Counted from the stretch's first letter, positions 27,736-36,664 are shown. The stretch: DNA of 64,000 bases from Antrihabitans cavernicola (GCF_008297975.1 NZ_VLNY01000013.1:62001-126000); one strand, 5' to 3'. The notes: generated by a model not told the origin, from the letters alone. Made by a program: numbers and translations.

Positions 27736-27890
27736 GGCGGAGTGAGGATCGCAGCGAGGAACGAGCGAGGACCGGAGCGACAACGCAGCGCGGCCAAGAG
27801 GACACCGCGTGAGGCGGAGTGAGGATCGCAGCGAGGAACGAGCGAGGACCGGAGCGACAACGCAGCGCGGCCAAGAGGACACCGCGTGAG
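27725..27890 (+). repeat. 77-bp tandem duplication plus a 12-bp third start
   Basis: Units 27725-27801 and 27802-27878 look identical, and 27879-27890 repeats the first 12 bases (ACACCGCGTGAG). Each unit begins with the last codons and stop of mgtA and is rich in GAGCGAGG-like purine motifs. The array fills the mgtA-menG gap and supplies a false upstream GTG (27886) in frame with menG. Confidence 0.9.
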
Positions 27891-27900
27891 CGTCGCCGGG

Positions 27901-27906
27901 TACGGT
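27901..27906 (+). promoter_or_regulatory. -10 box of menG (leaderless)
   Basis: TACGGT followed by 6 nt and GTG 27913, directly after the tandem repeat. Confidence 0.45.
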
Positions 27907-27912
27907 CGGCAC

Positions 27913-28614
27913 GTGAGTAGACACGGGTCCCGCGCATCGCTGGAGAAGGAACCGCACGAGGTCGCGTCGATGTTCGACGGGGTCGCGAAACGGTACGACA
28001 TCACCAACACCGTCATCTCCGGCGGCCAAGATCGGATCTGGCGGGCGGCGACGCGCAAGGCGTTGGCACTGAAGCCGGGCGAGCGGGTCCTCGACCTCGC
28101 GGCCGGGACCGCAGTGTCCACCGTCGAACTCGGCAAGTCCGGAGCCTGGTGCGTGGCAGCCGACTTCTCCAAAGGCATGCTGCGAGCGGGTCTTTCGCGC
28201 AACGTGCCGATGGTGGCAGGCGATGCGATGCATCTGCCGTTCGCCGACAACGTCTTCGACGCCGCGACCATTTCCTTCGGCCTGCGCAATGTCTCCGAGT
28301 TCGATCAGGGCCTTCGGGAACTGGCCCGCGTCACCAAACCCGGTGGCCGACTTGTGGTGTGCGAGTTCTCAACCCCCGTCTTCGGGCCGTTCCGCACCGT
28401 GTACATGGAGTACCTGATGAAGGCGCTACCTCGGGTGGCGCAAGCGGTCAGCAGCAATCCGGATGCGTATGTCTACCTTGCCGAATCGATCCGCGCCTGG
28501 CCAGATCAAGAAGAGCTGGCGAATCGTATTGCGGCTGCCGGTTGGCGAGATGTGAAGTGGCGCAACCTCACCGGTGGGGTAGTTGCCCTACACCGGGCGA
28601 CTCGCGCACTATGA
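27913..28614 (+). CDS. menG: MenG, demethylmenaquinone methyltransferase
   Basis: SAM-dependent UbiE/MenG enzyme, 233 residues, performing the last ring methylation of menaquinone. [13 protein letters not shown] near 17-29, SAM motif VLDLAAGT at 59-66, [16 protein letters not shown] near 100 and the UbiE signature [12 protein letters not shown] 27913 gives the usual family length and has a TACGGT box 6 nt before it; GTG 27886 belongs to the repeat. Its stop overlaps the marR ATG (ATGA), so the regulator is translated with it. Confidence 0.92.
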   Translation: MSRHGSRASLEKEPHEVASMFDGVAKRYDITNTVISGGQDRIWRAATRKALALKPGERVLDLAAGTAVSTVELGKSGAWCVAADFSKGMLRAGLSRNVPMVAGDAMHLPFADNVFDAATISFGLRNVSEFDQGLRELARVTKPGGRLVVCEFSTPVFGPFRTVYMEYLMKALPRVAQAVSSNPDAYVYLAESIRAWPDQEELANRIAAAGWRDVKWRNLTGGVVALHRATRAL

Positions 28615-29096
28615 CCACCGGGCGCACGCCCCCCGCCGTCGACCTGTCGATGTTGCTCAATCAGGCGAGCTACGCCGTCACTGCGCGACTGGGTGTCGCA
28701 CTCGACGCGATCGGCGTCTCGGTCAAGGTCTATTGCGTGCTGAGCAAGGGTGTCGACGGCGATTTCACCCAGGCGCAGTTGGCCGAGCGGGCCTGGTTGG
28801 ACAAGACGACGCTGGTCAACGTGCTCGATGCGATGGAGCGGGACGGATTGGCGGTTCGCACGCTGTCACCGACCGACCGTCGGGTTCGCGTCGTTGCGAT
28901 CACCCCCAAGGGTCGAGAACTGCTGGATCGCGCCGATGTTCTGGTCCAAGGCGCGTACGACGACGTGCTCGGCGCGCTGCCGTCCGGTGAGCGCGAGGCG
29001 TTTCTGGCTGCGCTAACCGGCCTCGTCGCGGGGCCACTCGCGGCGCCGTTTCATATGGAGGATCAGTTGACGCGGCGGCGGCGTTCGAAGCCTTGA
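28611..29096 (+). CDS. MarR family transcriptional regulator
   Basis: 161 residues with a winged helix-turn-helix at about 35-105: [25 protein letters not shown], then the wing [22 protein letters not shown] 28611 overlaps the menG stop by 4 nt. It probably represses the next gene, an exporter, through the 38-bp palindrome 29105-29142 that contains that gene's promoter. Typical ligands are phenolic compounds; none can be assigned. Confidence 0.88.
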   Translation: MTTGRTPPAVDLSMLLNQASYAVTARLGVALDAIGVSVKVYCVLSKGVDGDFTQAQLAERAWLDKTTLVNVLDAMERDGLAVRTLSPTDRRVRVVAITPKGRELLDRADVLVQGAYDDVLGALPSGEREAFLAALTGLVAGPLAAPFHMEDQLTRRRRSKP

Positions 29097-29104
29097 GTAT
29101 CGGT

Positions 29105-29142
29105 CGCTAACAGATTGTCTATTAATAGACGATCTGTTAGCG
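29105..29142. promoter_or_regulatory. 38-bp palindrome, candidate MarR operator, with the MFS promoter
   Basis: Left arm CGCTAACAGATTGTCTATT (29105-29123); the right arm 29124-29142 is its reverse complement with one mismatch. A -35 TTGTCT (29115-29120) and a -10 TAGCGT (29138-29143) with a 17-nt spacer fall within or at the edge of it, and the ATG at 29151 follows 7 nt later. A bound dimer would cover the whole promoter. Confidence 0.72.
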
Positions 29143-29150
29143 TTCGATAT

Positions 29151-30597
29151 ATGGACTCATCTGCATTCACCGGTAGACGACTGGCTGCGCTGGTCGTGCT
29201 GTGCGCGGCGACGATGATGACCGTGCTGGACGAGACGGTCGTGAACGTTGCGATCCCGTCCATCCAACGTGATCTCGGATTCGGATCCGACCAGCTGTCC
29301 TGGGTCGTGAACGCCTACCTGATCAGTTTCGGCGCCCTGCTGTTGCTCGCCGGTCGGCTCGGTGACCTGATCGGGCGGCGCCGGGTGCTGCTCGGCGGTC
29401 TGGTCGTCTTCACCGTCGCGTCGCTCGCGTGCGGCCTTGCCCCCTCGGACGGTGCTTTGATCGGAGCACGATTCGTCCAGGGCAGCGGTGCCGCGATGGC
29501 CTCGTCGGTCGCACTCGGCATGATCGTGTCGCTGTTCGACCAGCCCGCGGCACGCGCCCGCGCGATCGGGATCTATGCCTTCATGGCCTCGGCCGGTGCG
29601 GCGTCGGGGCTGTTCCTGGGCGGTGTGATCACGGGATGTGGCGGGATGGCGGTGGGCGTTCTTCATCAACGTCCCGATCGGGTTGGCAATGTTGGCGATC
29701 GGCCGCCGCGTGCTCGATCGCGAAGCCGCCGAAGGGTTGCGGGCCGGTGCCGACTACCTGGGCGCCCTACTGCTGGTGGGTGGTCTCGGCGCCACCATCG
29801 TCGCGGTCGTCGATCCCGATCGCCGATCGGTCGCGGTGCTCGCCGTCGTCCTCCTGGCCGGGTTCGTCGCCCGACAGCTTCGAGCCGATCGTCCGCTGCT
29901 CCAACTTCGTGGACTGATGTCACGGTCGGTGGTCGGGGCAAATCTGGTCCTCGCGATCCTGGCAGGCTCGATGCTCGGCTTCCAGTACCTGGTCACGCTC
30001 TTCTTTCAGAGCGTCCTGCATTACACGCCTGCCCAATCCGGCGTCGCGATCCTGCCGATCGCCTGCGGGATCGGCTTTCTCTCGCTTGTCGTATACCCGC
30101 GCATCAGCCAGCGCACCGGGCCGCGGGTGCTGGTCGTTCCGGGCATGCTGATCGTGGCGTTGGGCATGTTCCTGCTGGTGTTCGCACCGATCGATGCCAG
30201 CTACGGCGTCGATGTGCTGCCAAGCATGGTGCTGTTCGCGATCGGTGGCGGCATCGCGATCCCGGCGATAATGTCCACGGCGATGTCCGCGACAACCCCC
30301 GATGCCGCAGGTGCGGCGTCCGGGCTGCTCAGCACCTCTCAGCAGGTCGGCTCGGCGATCGGGCTCGCAGTCCTGTCGAGCATCGCCGCGGCGACAACCA
30401 GCCGTCTCGCCTCCCACGGCAGCACAGAAATGGATGCAACTGTCAGCGGATATCACCTGGGATGGGCGATCGGTATCGCGTTGCTGGTCGGGGCGGCGGT
30501 GATCGCGGCCAGCACACTGCGGCCGAAGAAGGAGCCGAAACTCAGCCCCGCAACGCCGCAATCCGCGGAGCTCTGCTCTTCGGCGAATCCAAGCTGA
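29151..30597 (+). pseudogene. DHA2-family MFS multidrug exporter, frameshifted
   Basis: Drug:proton antiporter of the 14-helix DHA2 family. The first part (29151 to about 29633) carries TVLDETVVNVAIPSI (motif D1) and GRLGDLIGRRRVLLGG (motif A). The rest (from about 29638) continues in another frame with AGWRWAFFINVPIGLAML and ends at 30597. Removing one G from the GGG at 29633-29635 gives ..GGVITDVAGWRWAF.. and a frame of 481 residues, the normal size. So this is a recent one-base insertion or a sequencing error. The 3' 56 nt overlap the convergent winged-helix gene. Control is presumably by the upstream MarR. Confidence 0.85.
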
Positions 30598-31708
30598 AAC
30601 TCCTCGCATCGCCGAGCTGATCGCGCACGAAAGACTCGGTGCTCGCGATCACATCGTCCAACGCATCGTCGCGGTCGACGAACACCGAAGCGACGATCTC
30701 GCCGGCATCGGTGTCGAACTCCCACAGCCCGACGATCCGCCCACGATCGACGATCAGATGCGCGGGCGGATCGGCCTCGGTGCCCAACGTCGAACCCTGT
30801 TTCCCACCCGGCACCGGGCGAGCCGCATCGGCGGGATCGAGCAGCGTTTCCATGTCGCGGTGCAGGAGGTGGATACCGTCGATTCCGCCGACCAACGCGT
30901 ACTGAGGCGTTGCGGGACAGGCGAAGTCGTCGAACTCCGCGATCAGGTGGCGGGGAATCAGCAGGCCGTCGCGGTCGAGGAGATCCAGCTCGCCGATCGC
31001 CTTCTTCGCCGCTGCCGCCGTAAACGCCGAGAACCACCGGAAATGCGCGAGCGAGGCCGGTGCCGCCCAGTCGAAGTACTTGCGCGCCAAACTGATTCGT
31101 GCCGAATCGGCATCGATCATGGTGGGCGGCTCGGTCCAGCGAACGTAGCCGTAACGCTGCTGGTCGAGGCGGCCGTTGACGGGCACCCGTCGAATCAGGC
31201 CCTGATTCTGCAGCCTGCCCAAGCCTAACGACAGCGTGGTCGACTGGCCACGCTTCTTGCCGTCGGCGCCCAGATTGCGCACCGCGTCGCCGACCGCCGA
31301 TTTGATCGCCGTCGGGTCCAAGGTCTGGTCGCCGAGTGCCGCGAGGATGGCGTCGCACAGTGCGTCGATCTCGCGCTCCGTGACGCCGAGATGCTTGGTG
31401 GCGACAGCCATTCCGACGTTGCCGCCTCTGAGCGTCGCCAACGAGAGCGCGAGCCCGAAGTCCTCTGCAGGCACTACGTAGGTGCAGGCTCGGGTAGACG
31501 GCAGTTCGTGGATGTCCAGGGCCGCGACGTCGGCGTCGACGCTCCGTCGATCGATACCCGCGCGCGCGAACAAGCCCAGATAGGGCGTCGCGCCCGCCAC
31601 CGACCTGGCCCAACCGGTCCTGGACAGCACCTGCGCGGCCGAGCCGGTGATCGATCCGTCGAGGCATTGCCGATGTGACCACCATGCTCGCAGCGTCGTT
31701 CGATCCAT
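30542..31708 (-). CDS. Winged-helix DNA-binding protein, AlkZ/YcaQ-like
   Basis: 388 residues of the winged-helix family that includes the DNA glycosylases AlkZ and YcaQ, which unhook interstrand cross-links. Blocks include the N-terminal WSHRQCLDGS (the QxQ-like catalytic region is only loosely kept), a central HFRWFSAFTAAAAKKAIGEL and C-terminal HLIVDRGRIVGLWEFD. ATG 31708 is chosen because family homology begins there. It is divergent from the methyltransferase gene (57 nt) and overlaps the end of the MFS gene. Glycosylase activity is possible but not shown. Confidence 0.78.
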   Translation of the reverse strand: MDRTTLRAWWSHRQCLDGSITGSAAQVLSRTGWARSVAGATPYLGLFARAGIDRRSVDADVAALDIHELPSTRACTYVVPAEDFGLALSLATLRGGNVGMAVATKHLGVTEREIDALCDAILAALGDQTLDPTAIKSAVGDAVRNLGADGKKRGQSTTLSLGLGRLQNQGLIRRVPVNGRLDQQRYGYVRWTEPPTMIDADSARISLARKYFDWAAPASLAHFRWFSAFTAAAAKKAIGELDLLDRDGLLIPRHLIAEFDDFACPATPQYALVGGIDGIHLLHRDMETLLDPADAARPVPGGKQGSTLGTEADPPAHLIVDRGRIVGLWEFDTDAGEIVASVFVDRDDALDDVIASTESFVRDQLGDARSFSLDSPKSRAPRIAALRG

Positions 31709-31765
31709 CTTGGCAGTATCGACCAAGAGCGGAAAGATCGGAGCAACACGGCTCGGGAGGTAGCG

Positions 31766-32416
31766 ATGGTGGCGCAAGACAAGGTCTTCGCCGGGTCGAT
31801 CCCTTACATGTACGAGCGCTATTTCGTGCCGCTGATATTCGAGCCCTACGCACGCGATCTCGCGACGCGCGTTGCACTGGCGGACCCGCACCGAGTGCTC
31901 GAGACCGCGGCCGGAACCGGAGTACTGACGCGACACCTCGCGCGGCGGCTGCCGTCGCAGACCCGCCTCGTCGCCACCGATCTCAACGAACCGATGCTCG
32001 CTGTCGCCGCCGCGAAACTTCATGACGACCGCATCGAATGGCGCCATGCCGACGCGCTGGCATTACCGTTCGCCGACGTCATCACGCAGGCGCTGGCGAA
32101 GATGTTCCCGTTGGACCCGCCCCGATTCCTGGCGCGGACGCCGCACGGCTACCACGATGTCGAAGCGATCGAGCAGCACGTGACGGCGGCCGGCTTCTCC
32201 TCGGTCTCGATCGAATCCGTCGACGACGTGAGCCGGGCCGATTCGCCGACCGACCCGGCGGTCGCCTACTGCCAGGGTTCACCGCTCTGCAACGAGATCG
32301 AGCCGGAACGGTTGGTCGAAGCGACGCACGTCGCCGCGACCGCACTTGCCGAACGCTTCGGAACCGGTGCCGTCGAAGGAAAGATCAGGGCCCACGTCGT
32401 CACCGCCGTGCGCTGA
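31766..32416 (+). CDS. SAM-dependent methyltransferase with an internal in-frame deletion
   Basis: 216 residues. N-terminal AGSIPYMYERYFVPLIFEPYA and SAM motif VLETAAGTGVLTRHLA (about 49-64) are intact, as is the ATDLNEPML segment. After ADALALPFAD the sequence jumps straight to VITQALAKMFP; related proteins have roughly 55 residues here, covering the FDVV..QFGVMFF and RVLRPGG strands. Both edges of the missing part probably read PFAD, so a deletion between short repeats is likely. The remainder (FLARTPHGYHD to the end) is normal. The frame is open but the fold is probably broken. A GGGAGG site precedes ATG 31766. Confidence 0.75.
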   Translation: MVAQDKVFAGSIPYMYERYFVPLIFEPYARDLATRVALADPHRVLETAAGTGVLTRHLARRLPSQTRLVATDLNEPMLAVAAAKLHDDRIEWRHADALALPFADVITQALAKMFPLDPPRFLARTPHGYHDVEAIEQHVTAAGFSSVSIESVDDVSRADSPTDPAVAYCQGSPLCNEIEPERLVEATHVAATALAERFGTGAVEGKIRAHVVTAVR

Positions 32417-32418
32417 CC

Positions 32419-32853
32419 TCACGCGTGCGGAAAGTCCTCTCCGCTGAACTCTTTCCGTTCGACGAGCACCAGCCAGTTGCCGGAGTTGTCGCGCAGCACG
32501 GCTTCCACGCCGTACGGCCGCTCCGACGGTTCCTGAACGAACTCGACGCCCTTCGCCGAGAGTTCTTCGAACGTCTTGCGGCAGTCTGCGGTCGCGATTC
32601 CCAGGCCGCCCATCGTGCCCTTCGCCAGCGTGCGTCGAACAACGTCCGCCATCTCGGCATCCAGCGGCGGACCTGGAATCATCAGTGTCACTTCGAGTTC
32701 GAGATGATCGGGGTGAGCGACCGTCACCCAGCGGAAGCCGTCGCCCATGCTCACATCGGAGATTTCGACGAAGCCGAGCTTGTCGACGTAGAACTTCTTG
32801 GACTCGTCTTGATCGGTCACGTAGACGGTCACCAGGGACACGTTGGTAATCAT
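32419..32853 (-). CDS. VOC family (glyoxalase/bleomycin-resistance fold) protein
   Basis: 144 residues. LVTVYVTDQDESKKFYVDKLGF near 7-28, DGFRWVTVAHPDHLELEV with a possible metal His, and YGVEAVLRDNSGNWLVLVE near the end, the standard two-module VOC layout. It follows the AraC gene by 10 nt on the same strand, and such AraC-VOC pairs are common in actinobacteria. It ends 2 nt from the convergent methyltransferase stop. Substrate is unknown. Confidence 0.85.
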   Translation of the reverse strand: MITNVSLVTVYVTDQDESKKFYVDKLGFVEISDVSMGDGFRWVTVAHPDHLELEVTLMIPGPPLDAEMADVVRRTLAKGTMGGLGIATADCRKTFEELSAKGVEFVQEPSERPYGVEAVLRDNSGNWLVLVERKEFSGEDFPHA

Positions 32854-32863
32854 GTCGCCCAAC

Positions 32864-33310
32864 CTATTCGGTGGCGTCGCCGTCGCGCTTCTCCGAAATT
32901 GCTCTGTCGCCGGTCGCTCGGTCACTGAGTCCGTGCATGAAGACGAAGCAGCCCGGAATGTGCGGCACTCCGGTCGCGAATTTCTGTTGATACGCCGACG
33001 GCGGCGTCCCGACCAGCTCGCTGAATTTTCTGCTGAACGAGCCGAGGCTGGTGTAGCCGACCATGACGCACACCTCGGTCACCGTCAGGTTGGTGGCGCG
33101 GAGTAGATCTTGCGCACGCTCGATCCGCCGTTCGGCCAGATAGAGCGCAGGCGTCTTGCCGTAGGTGGCGGCAAAGCTGCGCAGGAAGTGGTACTTCGAT
33201 ACGCCTGCGGTAGCGGCGAGCTCATCGAGATCGAGTGGTTCGGCGTAATGCTTGTCGGCGAGGTCGCGGGCGCGTCGTAGATGAACCAGAAGATCCGCCG
33301 GAACGTTCAC
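32864..33310 (-). CDS. AraC family transcriptional regulator (DNA-binding domain only)
   Basis: 148 residues that are almost all the double helix-turn-helix: LDLDELAATAGVSKYHFLRSFAATYGKTP, then RIERAQDLLRATNLTVTEV and GYTSLGSFSRKFSELVGTPPSAY. No ligand-binding half. GTG 33310 is chosen because it overlaps the stop of menJ as GTGA, giving a coupled menJ-araC-VOC operon. The start region is a perfect 14-bp palindrome that may be its own operator. Confidence 0.85.
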   Translation of the reverse strand: MNVPADLLVHLRRARDLADKHYAEPLDLDELAATAGVSKYHFLRSFAATYGKTPALYLAERRIERAQDLLRATNLTVTEVCVMVGYTSLGSFSRKFSELVGTPPSAYQQKFATGVPHIPGCFVFMHGLSDRATGDRAISEKRDGDATE

Positions 33311-33317
33311 GTGAACG
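33304..33317. promoter_or_regulatory. 14-bp perfect palindrome at the menJ/araC junction
   Basis: CGTTCACGTGAACG covers the last codons of menJ and the araC start. Symmetry suggests a protein site, but it also lies in coding DNA, so selection on the proteins could explain part of it. Confidence 0.3.
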
Positions 33318-34572
33318 GGGGTCGGCGGTCCACCCGTAGCGATGCGCCACCGGACGCTCGCCACGCGCGGGCAGTGACATCGGCGTCTTCGTCGGTCACC
33401 AGGTTTCCCATCACCCGAACGGCGACCCGCATCAAAGCTGCGGACCGGAAGCCGATCGGACCGCCTGCGGGCAGCACGCGGGGGACCGTCAGCAAGCCGG
33501 CGAGCCTGCGCGCGATGGAGAAGGCGCGGCCGTAACGATCGCGGAGCAGTTCGGGCCACAGTTCGCTGAGGTCGGGGGCGTCGAGCACGTCTGCGAGCAG
33601 CCTGCCGCCCTCCAGTCCGTAGTCGATGCCTTCGCCGTTGAGCGGATTCACGCAGCCCGCGGCGTCGCCGATCAACGCCCAGTTGCGGCCTGCGACACCG
33701 GATACCGAACCGCCCATCGGCAGCAGCGCGGACGACAACCGGGTGACCGGACCGTCGAGCTGCCATTCGTCGCGTCGCATGCGGGCGTAATGCTCCAGCA
33801 GGGGTCGCAGTGCGACGTTGGCCGGACGCTTCGCGGTCGCCAACGATCCAACGCCGATGTTCACCTCACCCGTCGAGAGTGGGAAGACCCAGCCGTAGCC
33901 AGGTTGGATCTCACCGTCTTGATCGCGCAGTTCCAGGTGTGACGTGATCCACGGATCGTCGCTGCGACCGGAGTTCACGTACGCGCGGGCCGCCACCCCG
34001 TACGCGGTGTCGCGGTGCCAGGTTCGGCCGAGCTTCTTGCCGAGGGTGGAGCGGACACCGTCGGCGACGATCAGTTTCTTGCACGCGATCGACTGCGTTC
34101 CCGACGCGGTTTGCAGGCTCACAGCGGCCACACGGTCACCGTCACGTGTGACGTCTATCGCACGAGCGCCCTCCACCATGCGCGCACCCGCCGATACCGC
34201 GGTCAGGCGGATCCGCTCGTCGAGTTCCGTTCGGGGAACGGCACTTCCGATCGACGGCAACGATCCGCCGGGCCATGGCAGCTCCAGTTCGCGGCCGAAA
34301 CCCGTGAGGCGCAAACCGTGGTTCACCGAGCACGATCGGACCCACTCGCCGAGCCCCAGGTGGTCCAGTTCGGCAACCGCCCGCGGGGTCAGGCCGTCGC
34401 CGCAGGTTTTGTCGCGCGGAAACGTCGCGGCGTCGACAAGTGCCACGTCACGGCCGTTTCGGGCCGCCCACGCCGCCGCCGCCGAGCCTGCGGGACCGGC
34501 CCCGATCACCACGACGTCCGCCCCGGCAGGCAACGGCGCGGCAGTTGTCGAATCCGACTCGCTCGTTGTCAT
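33307..34572 (-). CDS. menJ: MenJ-type geranylgeranyl reductase family protein (menaquinone chain saturation)
   Basis: FAD-dependent reductase, 421 residues. GAGPAG at 24-29, the family motif DKTCGDGLTPRAVAEL near 53-68 and the second FAD contact IGDAAGCVNPLNGEGIDYGLEGG in the last third. In M. tuberculosis the gene at this position, Rv0561c (MenJ), saturates one isoprene unit of menaquinone-9 at the beta position. ATG 34572 is chosen from family start and spacing. It is divergent from the polyprenyl diphosphate synthase and overlaps araC downstream. Confidence 0.88.
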   Translation of the reverse strand: MTTSESDSTTAAPLPAGADVVVIGAGPAGSAAAAWAARNGRDVALVDAATFPRDKTCGDGLTPRAVAELDHLGLGEWVRSCSVNHGLRLTGFGRELELPWPGGSLPSIGSAVPRTELDERIRLTAVSAGARMVEGARAIDVTRDGDRVAAVSLQTASGTQSIACKKLIVADGVRSTLGKKLGRTWHRDTAYGVAARAYVNSGRSDDPWITSHLELRDQDGEIQPGYGWVFPLSTGEVNIGVGSLATAKRPANVALRPLLEHYARMRRDEWQLDGPVTRLSSALLPMGGSVSGVAGRNWALIGDAAGCVNPLNGEGIDYGLEGGRLLADVLDAPDLSELWPELLRDRYGRAFSIARRLAGLLTVPRVLPAGGPIGFRSAALMRVAVRVMGNLVTDEDADVTARAWRASGGASLRVDRRPPFT

Positions 34573-34699
34573 CACTCCATCTTGGCAGGCACCGGTGAAC
34601 GCAGCCCGCGCACGACCGGGCCGAAGTCGGCTGGAACCATTAGGTTCATTACCGTATGAGCCGACGGCCGGCCGAATAAAAGGAACGGGCACCGAAACA

Positions 34700-35707
34700 G
34701 TGAACGAACAGGGCGCGATCGTCGCGGGGGTGGACCTCGGCGACGCCGAGTTGGCGCGCGTGGTCCGTGAGGGAATGCAGAGCGTCGAAGAGCTGCTCAT
34801 CTCCGAGCTGTCCGACGGCGAGGACTTTCTGACCGAAGCAGCGCTGCACTTGGCCAAGGCCGGTGGAAAGCGCTTTCGTCCGCTGTTCACCATTCTGACC
34901 GCTCAGCTGGGGCCGAAGCCTGCCGATCCATCCGTTGTGGTCGCGGGCACCGTGGTCGAACTCGTGCATCTGGCGACGCTCTATCACGACGACGTCATGG
35001 ACGAGGCGACCATGCGCCGAGGGACGGAGAGCGCCAACTCCCGCTGGGGCAACAGCATCGCGATCCTTGCGGGCGACTACCTGTTCGCGCACGCGTCGCG
35101 CCTGGTGTCGACGCTGGGACCGGAAGCCGTTCGTGTGATCGCCGAGACGTTCGCCGAGCTGGTCACCGGCCAGATGCGGGAAACCATCGGCGTCAAGCAA
35201 ACGCAGGACCCAGTGGAGCACTACCTGCGGGTGGTCTGGGAGAAGACGGGATCGCTGATCGCGACGGCAGGCCGATTCGGCGGCACCTTCTCCGGCGCGT
35301 CGCCGGAAGACATCGAACGACTGGAGCGCCTCGGCGACGCGGTGGGTACCGCGTTCCAGATCTCCGACGACATCATCGACATTGCGTCCGTGTCGTCGCA
35401 GTCGGGCAAAACGCCAGGCACCGACCTTCGCGAAGGCGTGCACACGCTGCCCGTCCTGTACGCCCTGCGCGACGAGGGGCCGGGCGGTGACCGGTTGCGC
35501 GCGCTGCTGGCCGCACCGCTGACCACCGACGAAGACGTCGCCGAAGCGCTGGCGTTGCTGGGGGAGTCGCAAGGACTGTTGCTGGCGAAGGAGAAGCTCG
35601 CGGGCTATGCCGATCTTGCTCGGGCCGAGCTTGCCCAGTTGCCGCAGGGACCTGGCAACGAGGCCCTGAAACACCTGGTCGCCTATACGATCGAGCGAGT
35701 CGGCTAG
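34700..35707 (+). CDS. grcC: Long-chain polyprenyl diphosphate synthase (GrcC1-like)
   Basis: 335-residue trans-prenyltransferase that makes the menaquinone side chain from isopentenyl diphosphate. First Asp-rich motif DDVMD at 97-101, second DDIID at 223-227, substrate Lys-Arg in GGKRFRP near 55-61. A small residue (Ala92) five places before the first motif is the pattern of long-chain synthases. GTG 34700 is chosen because the frame upstream is antisense to menJ. Rv0562 (grcC1) occupies the same place in M. tuberculosis. Confidence 0.9.
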   Translation: MNEQGAIVAGVDLGDAELARVVREGMQSVEELLISELSDGEDFLTEAALHLAKAGGKRFRPLFTILTAQLGPKPADPSVVVAGTVVELVHLATLYHDDVMDEATMRRGTESANSRWGNSIAILAGDYLFAHASRLVSTLGPEAVRVIAETFAELVTGQMRETIGVKQTQDPVEHYLRVVWEKTGSLIATAGRFGGTFSGASPEDIERLERLGDAVGTAFQISDDIIDIASVSSQSGKTPGTDLREGVHTLPVLYALRDEGPGGDRLRALLAAPLTTDEDVAEALALLGESQGLLLAKEKLAGYADLARAELAQLPQGPGNEALKHLVAYTIERVG

Positions 35708-35788
35708 GGCCTCATCTTTTGGTTGCTGGGAACTGTCTCACCCAGTTGCTTCGTTGAGTGAACACACGTCGGCGGAGAGAAGGGGCAC

Positions 35789-36658
35789 ATGCACGGACAC
35801 GGGTACGCAAACGGGGTCAAGACGGCGGCGCTGCTGATCGGCATGTCGGCGCTGATCGTGTTTGCCGGCGCACTGTTCCGCAGCCCGATGATCCTGGGCC
35901 TCGCCATCCTGTTTGCCGTAGGTATGAACGCCTACGCGTACTTCAACAGCGAGAAGCTGGCGTTGAAGGCGATGCACGCGCAGCCGGTCACCGAGGTAGA
36001 GGCACCGGTGATCTATCGGATCGTCCGTGAGCTGGCGACACTGGCGCACCAGCCGATGCCCAGCCTCTACATCAGCCCCACCAACGCGCCCAATGCGTTC
36101 GCGACCGGACGTAATCCTCGTCACGCGGCCGTGTGTTGCACGAGTGGAATCCTGCAGATCCTCGACGAACGCGAGCTGCGCGCTGTGCTCGGCCACGAGC
36201 TGTCCCACGTCTACAACCGCGACATCCTGATCTCGTCGGTCGCCGGTGCGATGGCAGCGGTGATTTCCGGCCTCGCCAACATGGCGTTCTTCGCGTCGAT
36301 GTTCGGCGGCCGCGGCAACGGTGAGGGCCCCAACTTCCTCGGCATCATGCTGGTGTCGATGCTCGGACCGATCGCCGCGACCGTCGTCAAGATGGCGGTG
36401 TCGCGCTCTCGCGAGTTCCAGGCCGATCAGTCGGGTGCGGAGCTGACCGGCGATCCGCTGGCCCTGGCGTCGGCGCTGCGCAAGCTGGAGCAGGGTGTTG
36501 CGGCAGCACCCCTGCCGCCGGAGCCGAAGATCGCCGCCCAGTCGCACATGATGATCGCAAGCCCGTTCCGCGGCGGCGAGAAGATGGCGCGGATGTTCTC
36601 CACCCACCCGCCGATGGCGGAGCGGATCGCACGACTGGAGCAGATGGCGGGTAGGTAG
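35789..36658 (+). CDS. htpX: HtpX, membrane zinc metalloprotease
   Basis: 289-residue M48B protease of the cytoplasmic membrane, used in quality control of membrane proteins. Two N-terminal transmembrane helices (about 10-50), zinc motif HELSH at 136-140, third zinc ligand in [13 protein letters not shown] near 207-219 and a further hydrophobic pair between them. GGAGAGAAGG precedes the ATG. The 81 nt between it and the prenyl synthase hold no other gene. Complete. Confidence 0.93.
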   Translation: MHGHGYANGVKTAALLIGMSALIVFAGALFRSPMILGLAILFAVGMNAYAYFNSEKLALKAMHAQPVTEVEAPVIYRIVRELATLAHQPMPSLYISPTNAPNAFATGRNPRHAAVCCTSGILQILDERELRAVLGHELSHVYNRDILISSVAGAMAAVISGLANMAFFASMFGGRGNGEGPNFLGIMLVSMLGPIAATVVKMAVSRSREFQADQSGAELTGDPLALASALRKLEQGVAAAPLPPEPKIAAQSHMMIASPFRGGEKMARMFSTHPPMAERIARLEQMAGR

Positions 36659-36664
36659 AAGTTT

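Noticed and set aside
27725-27890. CRISPR-like array
   Set aside because: The copies are contiguous without spacers; it is a simple tandem duplication at a gene end.
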